Source: Bacteroidetes bacterium GWB2_32_14
GTDB taxonomy: Bacteria; Bacteroidota; Bacteroidia; Bacteroidales; UBA12077
NCBI GenBank assembly: GCA_001768235.1
Contig: MENK01000029.1
Coordinates: 1 to 64,000, forward strand
DNA: 64,000 bases
Direction: 5' to 3'
Part shown: piece by piece, positions 28,307 to 37,328 of the stretch
Numbering within the stretch: position 1 is the first letter of the stretch
Layout of the letters: each line of letters starts with the position of its first letter
Made by a program: the position numbers and the translations under genes
The notes under the pieces: model-generated
Told to the model about the DNA's origin: nothing
The model's input: the letters and a program-made list of their open reading frames with translations, nothing else
The model's database searches: none

Positions 28307-29407
28307 ATGAAAATAAAAACCTTAATAAATAAAGCTCTGGCTCTTGAATTCCTTTCTGCTGAAGAGGGATTGTTCTTATATGAAAATGCCCCGCTCGAAG
28401 AACTAATTTATACAGGGAATGCTTTAAGGCAAATTCATAATCCCGGAAATATTGTTACCTGGCAAATCGACAGGAATGTTAATATTACCAATGCCTGCAT
28501 TTCACAATGTAAGTTTTGCAATTTTTACAAAAACCCGAAAGATTACGAAGTTTATATAACAGGAATTGAAGAATACAAACAAAAGATTGATGAACTGTTT
28601 AAACTTGGTGGTAATCAACTACTTCTGCAAGGGGGGTTGCATCCTAAATTGGGATTGAGTTTTTACACCGATTTATTTAAAGAGTTAAAATCATATTATC
28701 CAAACTTAAAACTGCATGCTTTAGGCCCCCCGGAAATTGTACATATTGCCCGGCTCGAAAAGAAATCGCACAGAGAAATTCTTGAGTCACTTATATTTGC
28801 AGGTCTGGACAGCCTGCCGGGTGCAGGAGCCGAAATTCTTTGCGACAGAGTTCGAAAAAGTATTTCGCCTGCGAAAGCAAATACGAAACAATGGCTCGAT
28901 GTTATGCGCGAGGCACACAAACTAAACCTGGTAACATCGGCAACCATGATGTTTGGGCATATTGAAACCCGAAAAGAACGATTAGAACACCTTGTAGTTA
29001 TAAGAGAAGTGCAATCTGAAAAACCTTCTGGTTCGCATGGGTTTTTAGCATTTATTCCCTGGCCATTTCAGGATAAAAACACGGAATTACAACTCAAATC
29101 AGGTATTTTAAACTCTGTTAGTTCGCGGGAATATATACGAACAATCGCAATGAGCAGAATAATGCTGCCCAATATTAAAAATATACAGGCATCGTGGTTA
29201 ACTGTAGGTAAAGATATTGCACAGGTTTGTTTGCACTCCGGGGCAAACGATTTTGGGTCTATTATGATAGAAGAAAATGTTGTTTCGGCCGCGGGAGCAG
29301 ATTTTAGATTTGACGCCGAAGGAATTCAGTTTGCTATTAGGGAAGCCGGATTTGTGCCACAATTTAGAAATCAGAAATATGAATTTATAGAGTATAACCC
29401 TTCTTAA
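28307..29407 (+). CDS. mqnC: Cyclic dehypoxanthine futalosine synthase (MqnC)
   Basis: 366-residue radical SAM enzyme of the futalosine menaquinone pathway. The 4Fe-4S ligands are Cys64, Cys68 and Cys71 (NACISQCKFCNFY). GGNQLLLQGGLHPKLGL, GLDSLPGAGAEIL, TSATMMFGHIET and FLAFIPWPFQDKNTEL match MqnC better than its paralogue MqnE. No other mqn gene is in the window. The stop overlaps that of the convergent mntA by three bases (29404-29407). Confidence 0.9.
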   Translation: MKIKTLINKALALEFLSAEEGLFLYENAPLEELIYTGNALRQIHNPGNIVTWQIDRNVNITNACISQCKFCNFYKNPKDYEVYITGIEEYKQKIDELFKLGGNQLLLQGGLHPKLGLSFYTDLFKELKSYYPNLKLHALGPPEIVHIARLEKKSHREILESLIFAGLDSLPGAGAEILCDRVRKSISPAKANTKQWLDVMREAHKLNLVTSATMMFGHIETRKERLEHLVVIREVQSEKPSGSHGFLAFIPWPFQDKNTELQLKSGILNSVSSREYIRTIAMSRIMLPNIKNIQASWLTVGKDIAQVCLHSGANDFGSIMIEENVVSAAGADFRFDAEGIQFAIREAGFVPQFRNQKYEFIEYNPS

Positions 29408-29712
29408 TTTTGCTTTTTATAAAAAACCTTTCCAACCCTCTCAATATGGCTAACTAAATCGGGATTACTTATTTGCTTGAATACAGACAAATCAAAAGTA
29501 TAAGGAAGGAGTAAATCGTCAAGTTCCAAGTCAATCGTGTTAAGAATGATTAAATTAAGATTCTCTCCTTTGATGGTGAGATCGATATCAGAACCATTCT
29601 TATAATTTCCTTTGGCCCGAGAACCATAGATTATAACTTCCGAAACCAATGGATAATGCGAAAAAACTTCATTTATTTTATTTATTGTATCCTCTTTTAA
29701 TCCAAAGCGCAT
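29404..29712 (-). CDS. mntA: MntA-type nucleotidyltransferase (antitoxin)
   Basis: 102-residue minimal nucleotidyltransferase. The active-site signature GSx10DxD is complete: Gly30-Ser31 and Asp42-x-Asp44 (YGSRAKGNYKNGSDIDL). In characterised HepT/MntA (type VII) systems this protein AMPylates the HEPN toxin and inactivates it. Located one base after hepT, the usual pairing. Without that neighbour it would be an orphan MNT protein. Confidence 0.85.
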   Translation of the reverse strand: MRFGLKEDTINKINEVFSHYPLVSEVIIYGSRAKGNYKNGSDIDLTIKGENLNLIILNTIDLELDDLLLPYTFDLSVFKQISNPDLVSHIERVGKVFYKKQN

Positions 29713-29713
29713 T

Positions 29714-30118
29714 TTACAATAAGTTATTAAATTTGATTTCCATTTCTTTAAACAACTCGAAATAGCCAGTCACAATTTCTTGAGAAACTTCATTTGCAGT
29801 ATCCTCATTGTAAGTATGTGTTGTTTTTACACGGCTTTTGAGCATATTCATCCACCCATCTCCATTCTCAATTAATCCTAATTTAAAAGCCAGCCTAATT
29901 GTATCCCGGGAGCCATAAATATTTTCTTGTCCATTATTTTCAAGAAAATCTTTTAATACATTCCATCCTAATTCAAATACATATTCGAACGACTGAATTA
30001 ATCCCTGCTGCTCCATTTCAGAAAGGTCTTTTTTATTAACAAATCGTTCTAATTGTGATAGTGCTTTTTTATAATTACTAAATCTTTGTTTCCAACGAAT
30101 ATCCTGATTTTGTTCCAT
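29714..30118 (-). CDS. hepT: HepT-type HEPN protein (HI0074 family)
   Basis: 134 residues, all-helical HEPN fold of the nucleotidyltransferase substrate-binding family. It carries R-x4-H-x-Y (Arg96, His101, Tyr103 in RVKTTHTY): the RNase motif of HEPN toxins and the tyrosine that MntA AMPylates in characterised systems. FEYVFELGWNVLKDFL and YGSRDTIRLAFKLGLI are typical of the family. Followed after one base by mntA. Together they form a complete toxin-antitoxin pair; activity here is inferred. Confidence 0.87.
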   Translation of the reverse strand: MEQNQDIRWKQRFSNYKKALSQLERFVNKKDLSEMEQQGLIQSFEYVFELGWNVLKDFLENNGQENIYGSRDTIRLAFKLGLIENGDGWMNMLKSRVKTTHTYNEDTANEVSQEIVTGYFELFKEMEIKFNNLL

Positions 30119-30161
30119 GTTTATCCTTATTTGATTTAGCTAAATTAGTAAAAAAGGAGCA

Positions 30162-30533
30162 TCATTGCCCCTTTTCTTTAAAATATGTTCGGATTAAAAC
30201 TTTCTTTAGTTCTCTCTCCAGTATTTTATGTGTAATTAATTCCGAAATGCTTGAAAAGTGCATTTCCCGATCGGTTTTAGTCAGTTCTTTTTCGTTTAAA
30301 TCAATCTGGTAAAGCAATGACTTCAGTTTCTCATAGTTGGAATTTAATAAATCGTCGATATGGATTTTTAGCTGATCAAATAACTCGTTATAAGCAAAAT
30401 TTACATTTCCTGAAAAGTTGACCTGCATGCCAAACATGGCAAAATCTTTTTTAACCTGCTGTGCAGTGAGCAAGACAAATTTTTCTTCACGTTTTGATCG
30501 TTCCAGTTCGCCTTTACTAATAAGCTGGCTCAT
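30162..30533 (-). CDS. Unknown conserved-looking small protein
   Basis: 123 residues I do not recognise. Hydrophilic, mostly predicted helical (VLLTAQQVKKDFAMFGM; ELFDQLKIHIDDLL; KELTKTDREMHFSSI), no signal peptide or membrane segment, no cysteine. Its start overlaps the stop of the DUF4837 gene by one base (TAATG), so it is translationally coupled to it, which supports a real gene. A cytoplasmic partner of the lipoprotein operon is possible but not shown. Confidence 0.7.
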   Translation of the reverse strand: MSQLISKGELERSKREEKFVLLTAQQVKKDFAMFGMQVNFSGNVNFAYNELFDQLKIHIDDLLNSNYEKLKSLLYQIDLNEKELTKTDREMHFSSISELITHKILERELKKVLIRTYFKEKGQ

Positions 30534-31513
30534 TATTTCAACTTAACAGAATTTAAAATTGCTTCAAGCTGCCTGATATAATCTCGTTTATCGAATTGAG
30601 GAGCATAAACAAAGCCATCAGCATGGATCACTTTATTCTTCTTATCATCGACAAAGGTAAAACTAACAAATGGGCCACCCATAAAATCACCTTCGACACG
30701 CCACAAACTCCTGAGTTCAGTAACTTTTAATTTATTAATTACAATTTCACGACGGAAAGGTTCAACTTCCTGTTCAACAATCATAAACGAATTTGGGTTT
30801 TCTCCTTTTACAAATTGGCTGGTAAATTGGTTTCGTTTTGCAATGATATAAGGAGTTGTAAGTTCAACATCAGGTTTGTCATACGAAAAGATTAACAGGC
30901 CTTGAGACATTGCCGGAGAGTCGTTTGCAACCCAGACAAAATCTGTTGTATCCATATCTATTTTAAATCCTTTGGGAATGGTTATATTTATTCCAAATTT
31001 CTTTTCTAATCTTTCGCCAACAGTTTTATCTTCGTATTTTGTATAATTTGAAGCGTACCTGCTCATTTCCTTTTTTAATAGCCGGTCAACAATTAAGTCT
31101 CCTTTGTCGCGGATAAGTGCTTCCATGGAAGAATCGTCGGGGGCCAAGATATTAATAACTATTTGAGGTTTGGCATATAAATTTTTCTGAATAATCATTT
31201 TCGGTTCATCATATTCGTTGCTAACTTTTACCAGAAGTATATTGCGATGGGTTTTAAAGATGTTTGAGAATGCGCTGTACGGAATATGAACCAAATCGAA
31301 CAGAGGTTCTGCCTGGGGCAATCCCGGGTAATCCTGTGCCAGTTTTCTTCTGAATTCAACGCCAATATTTGAATTCCACATACCAGGCTCAATAACAATC
31401 ACTACTTCGCCTGCTTTTCCTGTTACATTGGTCATTAAGCGTGATGAATCTTTGTTTTTGCAAGAAACCAAAATGAAGGTTGCAATCATTAGTATCCATG
31501 TAATTTTTTTCAT
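30533..31513 (-). CDS. DUF4837 lipoprotein
   Basis: 326 residues. Lipoprotein signal with Cys18 (FILVSCKNK). The DUF4837 pattern is seen in TGKAGEVVIVIEPGMW, QAEPLFDLVHIPYSAFSN, and FMGGPFVSFTFVDD. Function unknown; Bacteroidota-restricted. It lies 16 bases downstream of the lytic transglycosylase gene, suggesting an envelope role. Confidence 0.87.
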   Translation of the reverse strand: MKKITWILMIATFILVSCKNKDSSRLMTNVTGKAGEVVIVIEPGMWNSNIGVEFRRKLAQDYPGLPQAEPLFDLVHIPYSAFSNIFKTHRNILLVKVSNEYDEPKMIIQKNLYAKPQIVINILAPDDSSMEALIRDKGDLIVDRLLKKEMSRYASNYTKYEDKTVGERLEKKFGINITIPKGFKIDMDTTDFVWVANDSPAMSQGLLIFSYDKPDVELTTPYIIAKRNQFTSQFVKGENPNSFMIVEQEVEPFRREIVINKLKVTELRSLWRVEGDFMGGPFVSFTFVDDKKNKVIHADGFVYAPQFDKRDYIRQLEAILNSVKLK

Positions 31514-31529
31514 ACGCTGATTTATTTAG

Positions 31530-32933
31530 TTAATTATTCAGAAAGATTTTTAATTTTAATCCCGGTTTTAAATCCGTTTCATCAACAATGTTATTTTCTT
31601 CTTTCAATTCCGAAATCGACCTGCAATTGAATTTACTGGCTATACTCCACACCGTATCTCCTTTTTGAACAGTATAGTAAATATAACGGTCTGTTGAATC
31701 TCTTTGTTGCTTAGGTTGTAGCTTTTCTTCTTCTATCCTGTTTGCCATTGCAGGTGTTACCCAAATATCTAATAATTGGCCAACATTTAAATCATTTGAT
31801 GGTAAACTGTTCCATGTTCTGATATCATCAATGGTACAATTGTATTTTATGGCTATCTTATGAAAATATTCGCCTTTAGCTACTTCATGAACAATTTTTA
31901 CCTTACCGTTTTTTTCACCTGCATCGGCAACCTGATCGTGAAAATCCTTTACTTCAATTTTATCATCAAAAATAACTTTCTCGTTTTTAATAAAGGGTTT
32001 AATTTTTTCTTTAGGCAAAACAATAACAGCACCATCTTTCATTTTGGGAATATAGTCTTGTTTGTACGACGGATTCAGGAACTGAAGTGTTTCTAACGGA
32101 ACATGAATAACGTCTGAGATTCGTTGAAAAGATACTGCCTTTGTAGTTTTCACGGTATCTACATCGATAAAAATATAATCGGGGCGAACAGGTTCAATGT
32201 TATGGTCCTTGTAATGACTCATAACATAGTTTACAGCTATAAACGCGGGTACATACCCTTTTGTTTGTTCGGGTAAAAAGGGTTGTATTTCCCAAAAGCT
32301 TGTTTTTCCTCCTGAACGTTCGATTGCATTTCTTACAACACCGGGGCCACCATTATACGCTGCAAGTGCTAATTGCCAGTTATTATAAATACGATATAAA
32401 TATTGCAAATAGCTGCACGCTGCTTCAGTAGATTTCAAGGGATCGCATCGTTCGTCGATATATGAGTTTACTTCCAAATCGAACATTTTGCTGGTGTTGA
32501 TTTTAAATTGCCATAACCCTACTGCTGCCGTTGAAGATATCGCTCTCGGATCCAAAGCTGATTCAACAATAGCGAGGTATTTTAACTCTAAAGGGAGGTT
32601 ATATTTATCTAGTGCTTCTTCGAAAATGGGGAAATAATATTCGGCCAAACCAATTATTTTTGCAAGATGTTCACGGCGTTCAATCGTGTAAACATCAATG
32701 TATCTTCGAACTTTGTCGTTGTACTCAAGTTCGATGGGAGTAAGATTATTTAATTCGGCAATTTTATATTCGTAAACCAAATCCGGGAAAATGGGAATAG
32801 AATCTGATTTTTTCAGGCTTTCATATTCTGTATTTTTAATTTGACAAACTATTTCAGATGCCTGAATGGATAATAACGAACCGGCTATAATGCTAAAAAT
32901 AAATCCTGTTTCGAGCAAATACTTTTTAATCAT
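31530..32933 (-). CDS. mltD: LysM lytic transglycosylase (MltD-like)
   Basis: 467 residues, secreted (signal peptide about 1-25). SLT domain with catalytic Glu124 in LAIVESALDPRAISSTAAVG, GLWQF, and AAYNGGPGVVRNAI. Two LysM repeats at the C-terminus (about 345-390, HEVAKGEYFHKIAIKYNC; about 420-465, YTVQKGDTVWSIASKFNC) bind glycan. Cleaves peptidoglycan between MurNAc and GlcNAc. Head of a run with DUF4837 and the 123-residue protein. Confidence 0.93.
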   Translation of the reverse strand: MIKKYLLETGFIFSIIAGSLLSIQASEIVCQIKNTEYESLKKSDSIPIFPDLVYEYKIAELNNLTPIELEYNDKVRRYIDVYTIERREHLAKIIGLAEYYFPIFEEALDKYNLPLELKYLAIVESALDPRAISSTAAVGLWQFKINTSKMFDLEVNSYIDERCDPLKSTEAACSYLQYLYRIYNNWQLALAAYNGGPGVVRNAIERSGGKTSFWEIQPFLPEQTKGYVPAFIAVNYVMSHYKDHNIEPVRPDYIFIDVDTVKTTKAVSFQRISDVIHVPLETLQFLNPSYKQDYIPKMKDGAVIVLPKEKIKPFIKNEKVIFDDKIEVKDFHDQVADAGEKNGKVKIVHEVAKGEYFHKIAIKYNCTIDDIRTWNSLPSNDLNVGQLLDIWVTPAMANRIEEEKLQPKQQRDSTDRYIYYTVQKGDTVWSIASKFNCRSISELKEENNIVDETDLKPGLKLKIFLNN

Positions 32934-33012
32934 AAATCAAATTTTCTTTCATTTTCTATTTTGTAAAAATAATATTTATCAATTACCATTTTGAGTATTG
33001 TGAATAAAAAAC

Positions 33013-33056
33013 AAAAAACCTGCCGGATGAATTTATACATCCTGACAGGTATTTTT
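33013..33056 (-). terminator. Terminator after tatA
   Basis: ACCTG (33018-33022) and GGATG (33025-33029) pair with CATCC (33038-33042) and CAGGT (33046-33050), with a small internal loop. Minus-strand T-run follows. Confidence 0.75.
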
Positions 33057-33071
33057 TATATAACAAAACGT

Positions 33072-33263
33072 TTATTTTTCTCCTTTCGGTTCTCCGCTCT
33101 CGGGCTCATCTTTAGTTGCTTTCTTGAACTCTTTAATTCCCTGTCCAAGGCCTTTCATAAGTTCAGGTATTTTCCTGCCTCCAAAAATAAGAAGTACAAC
33201 CAATACTATAAGTATAATTTCCCAAGCTCCTAACATTCCTAAAATAACAGATGATAATTGCAT
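33072..33263 (-). CDS. tatA: Twin-arginine translocase subunit TatA
   Basis: 63 residues. One N-terminal membrane helix (about 10-27) followed by the amphipathic helix [20 protein letters not shown] and a charged tail ending in Glu-Lys. This is the diagnostic TatA/E layout. TatC is not in this window. Separate transcription unit with its own terminator. Confidence 0.93.
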   Translation of the reverse strand: MQLSSVILGMLGAWEIILIVLVVLLIFGGRKIPELMKGLGQGIKEFKKATKDEPESGEPKGEK

Positions 33264-33306
33264 AGTATGTAATTTTTAATATAATCCAAATTTAATAAAA
33301 ATTTCT

Positions 33307-34629
33307 TTACTTACTAAAAAGCCTTACAATATCATTCCCGTTTGCAAAAAGCAATAAAGCTAAAAGAATAACCATTCCTGTTATTTGTGCGTATTCCAGG
33401 AATTTATCACTGGGTTTATGTCCTGTAATCATTTCGTAGAGCAGGAACATCACGTGGCCACCATCGAGTGCAGGTATAGGAAGCACATTCATTATTGCCA
33501 GGATTATCGACAGGAAGGCGGTTAAATTCCAAAAGGCCCTCCAAATCCATTCGCCAGGGAATATATTCCCAATAGTAATAAATCCACCAAGCGATTTGTA
33601 TGCTTCTGTTTTTGGCGAAAAAATAAGTTTTAACTGTTTTAAATAACTTACGAATGTTTCCATTCCTTTGTTTATACCTGCTGGTATTGATGCCAGGAAT
33701 GTATATTCGATACTTTCGAGTTCAAAAAATTTAGTAAGTGTTCCATCGGGGGCTATTCCAAACAATCCACTTTCCGGAACCATAGTAGAAATATCGAGTG
33801 TATCGTTGTCGCGAATTAAAGTAACAACAATCTCTTCGTTTTTGTGTTTTGCCAAAGAGTCTTTAAACTCATCGAAAAATTGCACAGGCTGATGATTTAT
33901 CCCTATAAGCTGGTCGCCTTTTAACATACCGGCTTTTTTACCCTGAGAATCTTCAGAAAATCCGGCAATAATAAAAGGTATTCTCACTTCAATAAACCCT
34001 TTGCTCTTTAAAAGTTGGGGGATAATTTCTTCAGAAACAGGTATTTCGCGTTGTTCGCCATCGCGTTCAACCTGAAGTGTTTTACCATCATTTAAAACAA
34101 TATAAGGAACAATCTGATAAAAATCTTTAACATCTTTATTATCAACAGACAAAATCTTATCGCCATTTCTTAAACCCATATTATAAGCTAAAGAATCGAC
34201 CATTACTCCATGTGTAACATTTTTTGTAGGTAAGTATTGGTCACCCCAGGTATAAAGAATTGCAGAATAAATAACCAGGGCAAGAATAAAATTTACCAAA
34301 ACCCCGCCAAGCATGATTAACAATCGTTGCCACGATGGTTTCGATCTGAACTCGTAAGGTTGCGGGGGCAATTTCATTTGTTCTTTATCCATCGACTCGT
34401 CGATCATTCCTGATATTTTCACATATCCGCCCAGTGGAAGCCAACCCAGTCCATATTCTGTTTCACCCTTTTTAAATTTAAAAAGTGAAAACCAGGGATC
34501 AAAGAAGAGATAGAACTTTTCGACCCTTGTTTTAAATATCTTGGCAAAAATAAAATGTCCTAATTCGTGCAAAATCACCAGTATTGATATTGCAAGCAAA
34601 AACTGTAAAATCTTAATTAAAATTTCCAT
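33307..34629 (-). CDS. rseP: Site-2 protease RseP
   Basis: 440-residue intramembrane zinc metalloprotease. Zinc-binding HELGH at residues 21-25 (VILHELGHFIF) and the second ligand motif in NVLPIPALDGGHVMF near residue 388. Two PDZ-like regions lie between (GLRNGDKILSVD; GMLKGDQLIGIN). About four membrane segments. Cleaves anti-sigma factors or signal peptides in other bacteria; the substrate here is unknown. 14 bases after dxr, as in many Bacteroidota. Confidence 0.95.
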   Translation of the reverse strand: MEILIKILQFLLAISILVILHELGHFIFAKIFKTRVEKFYLFFDPWFSLFKFKKGETEYGLGWLPLGGYVKISGMIDESMDKEQMKLPPQPYEFRSKPSWQRLLIMLGGVLVNFILALVIYSAILYTWGDQYLPTKNVTHGVMVDSLAYNMGLRNGDKILSVDNKDVKDFYQIVPYIVLNDGKTLQVERDGEQREIPVSEEIIPQLLKSKGFIEVRIPFIIAGFSEDSQGKKAGMLKGDQLIGINHQPVQFFDEFKDSLAKHKNEEIVVTLIRDNDTLDISTMVPESGLFGIAPDGTLTKFFELESIEYTFLASIPAGINKGMETFVSYLKQLKLIFSPKTEAYKSLGGFITIGNIFPGEWIWRAFWNLTAFLSIILAIMNVLPIPALDGGHVMFLLYEMITGHKPSDKFLEYAQITGMVILLALLLFANGNDIVRLFSK

Positions 34630-34643
34630 TAATTTATCCTCAT

Positions 34644-35807
34644 TTAAATAATTATTCTGTTTATTAACGTTTCACAATACATTCTTGTTTCATTATCGGT
34701 TTGAATAAGTTCATCCAGGCCGGGATGTTTTATATGATTTACCTTGTGCATAGCCTGCATGATGATATCTGTAATATCTAAAAAACCTATTTTTTTACAT
34801 AAAAACGCATACACTGCTGCTTCGTTTGCCGCATTTAAAATACAAGGCATGTTTCCTGCTTTATCCATGGCAAAATAAGCCAATGCAAGATTTTTGAAGT
34901 TCTTTAAATCCGGTTTTTCAAAATGCAATTCCGGGTAATCGATAAAGCTGAACCGGGGAAAATTGGTTTTAAGCCGTTCAGGATAAGCCAGTGCATACAA
35001 GATAGGCAGTTTCATGTCGGGTAAGCCCATTTGTGCTTTCAGGGAACCATCGGCAAACTGAACCAGCGAATGAATAATGGATTGAGGGTGAACAACAATA
35101 TCAATCTGTTCGGGTTTTAAATCGAATAACCATTTTGCTTCAATGGCTTCGAACCCTTTATTCATTAATGTTGCCGAATCAATGGTAATTTTAGCACCCA
35201 TGTCCCAGTTGGGATGTTTCAGAGCCTGCTCAAGAGTTACCTGTTTCAGAAAATCAACGTTTTTACCACGAAAAGGGCCACCCGAAGCTGTAAGAATAAT
35301 TTTTTCTATTTCATTATATCCTTCGCCAGCCAGACACTGAAAAATAGCCGAATGTTCCGAATCGACAGGAAGAATTTTAACGTTGTTTTCCAGTACTGAT
35401 TTTTTGATCAATTCACCTGCAACAACCAATGTTTCTTTATTTGCCAGGGCAATTGTTTTTTTTGCTTTTATGGCGTTCAGTGTAGGCAGCAATCCCGAAA
35501 ATCCAACCATTGCAGTTAAAACAATGTCTATGGAATCCATTTCAACAACCTGCGATATGGCATCGGAACCGGCAAATATTTTTACAGGCAACCCGGATAA
35601 AGCATCGGTAAGCTCCTTGTATTTTAATTCGTTTCCTATTACAATGGTGTTTGGAACAAACTCGATGGCTTGCTGAATAAGCAGATCGATATTATTGTAA
35701 GCCGTAAGAACTTCAACTTCAAATTTATCGGGAAATTGCCTGATAACATCCAGGGTTTGTGTGCCTATAGAGCCTGTTGATCCTAATAATGCAATCCGCT
35801 TTTTCAT
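34644..35807 (-). CDS. dxr: 1-Deoxy-D-xylulose 5-phosphate reductoisomerase
   Basis: 387 residues. First committed step of the MEP isoprenoid pathway. NADPH-binding LGSTGSIGTQTLDVI at residues 7-21; catalytic/metal region KILPVDSEHSAIFQCL (Asp, Glu, Ser), TASGGPFRG, NWDMGAKITIDSATLMNK in two pieces, and VVHPQSIIHSLVQF. Upstream of rseP. Confidence 0.97.
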   Translation of the reverse strand: MKKRIALLGSTGSIGTQTLDVIRQFPDKFEVEVLTAYNNIDLLIQQAIEFVPNTIVIGNELKYKELTDALSGLPVKIFAGSDAISQVVEMDSIDIVLTAMVGFSGLLPTLNAIKAKKTIALANKETLVVAGELIKKSVLENNVKILPVDSEHSAIFQCLAGEGYNEIEKIILTASGGPFRGKNVDFLKQVTLEQALKHPNWDMGAKITIDSATLMNKGFEAIEAKWLFDLKPEQIDIVVHPQSIIHSLVQFADGSLKAQMGLPDMKLPILYALAYPERLKTNFPRFSFIDYPELHFEKPDLKNFKNLALAYFAMDKAGNMPCILNAANEAAVYAFLCKKIGFLDITDIIMQAMHKVNHIKHPGLDELIQTDNETRMYCETLINRIII

Positions 35808-35839
35808 TTAACTTGTTCCCGGGTTTTTAATCAATAGAA

Positions 35840-36703
35840 TTAAAAAGCAATATAATCTTCGGGATTTATGGGTGCACCATTATGCCACAGTTCAAAATGA
35901 AGATGTGGGCCACTGGTTAATTCACCCGAATTTCCTATAATGGCAATTGCCTCGCCCGCAGAAACATGATCGCCTACTTTTTTAAGCAATTCGGAATTGT
36001 GTTTATAAATCGAAAGCAAGTTGTTGTCGTGTTGAATCTGGACAATATAACCTGTTTCCAGGGTCCAGTTTGCCATAACTACCGTTCCGTTTAGAGTTGC
36101 AACCACCACTTTATTTGATGCAGCAACAATGTCGGTTCCGAAATGATTTTCGCTTGGATTAAACGAGTAGGTTATAATTCCTTTCACGGGAGGATAAAAA
36201 TGAATACTCGAAAAATCTGTTCGTTTCCCGGGATCTGTAAGAACAGTGAGGTTAAACAATTCTTCTTCTTCAATCTGCTGACGAAGGATGGAATCGTGTT
36301 CCGACTTGGTAAACGAAATATCCTGGTAACGTACCGTTGTATCCTGAGAATTCTCGTAACTAACAGGTACTTCGCCACGAATAATACGGTTTATGCTTGC
36401 AAAATAACGATCGCGAACTTCGAGAGCATGTTCAAGCGAATCGAGCTTATGTACATTGTTTATGATGTTTCGGCGCATGATTCCATCGGGATAGCCGGGA
36501 ATAAACTCGCGGATGGGAGTAAACGCGATTAAAATAGTAACCAGAACAATTAACGTGAATATTCCTGTACCCACGAAAGTAAAAACATTCAGGCGCGACA
36601 ATCGCATATACCAGACTTCTTCGAAGGTATTGTCGTTGTAAATGATAAGCCTGTATTTATGTTTTAGCTTGTTAACTATCTGTTTGTTTTTATCTTTAGC
36701 CAT
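35840..36703 (-). CDS. M23-family peptidoglycan endopeptidase, membrane anchored
   Basis: About 287 residues from Met at 36703 (MAKDKNKQ); an upstream in-frame ATG at 36730 adds nine. Cytoplasmic basic N-terminus, one membrane helix (about residues 42-64), a helical linker, then the M23 domain with H-x3-D (NHFGTDIVA) and H-x-H (GPHLHFELW) zinc ligands. All ligands are present, so it may be an active cross-link hydrolase. The family is common next to dxr/rseP in Bacteroidota. 32 bases upstream of dxr. Confidence 0.88.
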   Translation of the reverse strand: MAKDKNKQIVNKLKHKYRLIIYNDNTFEEVWYMRLSRLNVFTFVGTGIFTLIVLVTILIAFTPIREFIPGYPDGIMRRNIINNVHKLDSLEHALEVRDRYFASINRIIRGEVPVSYENSQDTTVRYQDISFTKSEHDSILRQQIEEEELFNLTVLTDPGKRTDFSSIHFYPPVKGIITYSFNPSENHFGTDIVAASNKVVVATLNGTVVMANWTLETGYIVQIQHDNNLLSIYKHNSELLKKVGDHVSAGEAIAIIGNSGELTSGPHLHFELWHNGAPINPEDYIAF

Positions 36704-36927
36704 CGTTCTTTCAATTAAAAACTTTTGCAAAGATAAGAGTTTTGCATTAAAAAACAGGTTCTAATCAGCGACTTTATAAATTTAGCATTATTTAACATTT
36801 CAGGAGAAGACACCGGGCAGTTTATCAATCAACGGGGTAAAATTGAAAGAATAAAATCATTAATACGGGCAAATCGTTTCAAGTAACAATCCACTTAAAA
36901 TGGCAGCATTACAACTTTTCTCATGAG

Positions 36928-37206
36928 TGTTAGCGGTTGACAAGTATGTTTTTTCACTCCAATTTATTATATTGAGTTTCTATCGCTTCTTTATTTTCAG
37001 TATTTATAAATCCCAATCGGGATATTTTTTTGAATCACTCCGTGCTTGTGAGCCATATAAGTATATCTCCAAATAAGGATATTTTGAATTTACAATCCCA
37101 ACAATTTTATTTACTATCTTAGTATGTTTTGTCATAACATAGATATAATCAATAATCTGATTTTTTAAAAATTACGGGGATTTATCCTTTTTGCCTGGCG
37201 CTAACA
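36928..37206. repeat. Inverted repeat flanking the MNT remnant
   Basis: TGTTAGCG (36928-36935) and CGCTAACA (37199-37206) are exact inverted copies. Eight bases is short; chance is possible. Confidence 0.3.
36954..37135 (-). pseudogene. Truncated, frameshifted MNT nucleotidyltransferase
   Basis: From ATG at 37135 the minus strand encodes 43 residues ending IYLYGSQARSDSKKYPDWDL before a TAA at 37004-37006. The GSx10DxD active-site signature is intact (Gly28-Ser29, Asp40, Asp42). In the next frame a further stretch (FINTENKEAIETQYNKLE) continues to a TGA at 36954-36956, which suggests a one-base frameshift right after the signature. The usual third Asp and C-terminal part are missing. No HEPN partner lies beside it. 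Identity from the motif alone. Confidence 0.6.
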
Positions 37207-37328
37207 GCATTCTGTCTAAAAACTAAATTTAACCTACTAAGAATTTAATAATTGATTCATTCTATTTATATCTATGCGTATTTTTTTACTCCAAAATCAC
37301 TTATTTGACGGTTGGCGTTTCGTTGCTT

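Larger units (their letters stand above)
36704..37328. other. 625-base gap with remnants
   Basis: This longest gene-free stretch separates core genes from the restriction-modification pair. It holds a broken MNT gene (36954-37135), an inverted pair TGTTAGCG/CGCTAACA (36928-36935 and 37199-37206) around it, and GTTGGCG at 37311-37317. A 41-codon plus-strand frame ends at 36886 but has no start codon. I see no integrase or insertion-sequence end. Confidence 0.6.

Noticed and set aside
36739-36886. Plus-strand frame ending in QRGKIERIKSLIRANRFK
   Set aside because: It looks protein-like but has no ATG and no family I recognise; likely chance or an unplaceable remnant.
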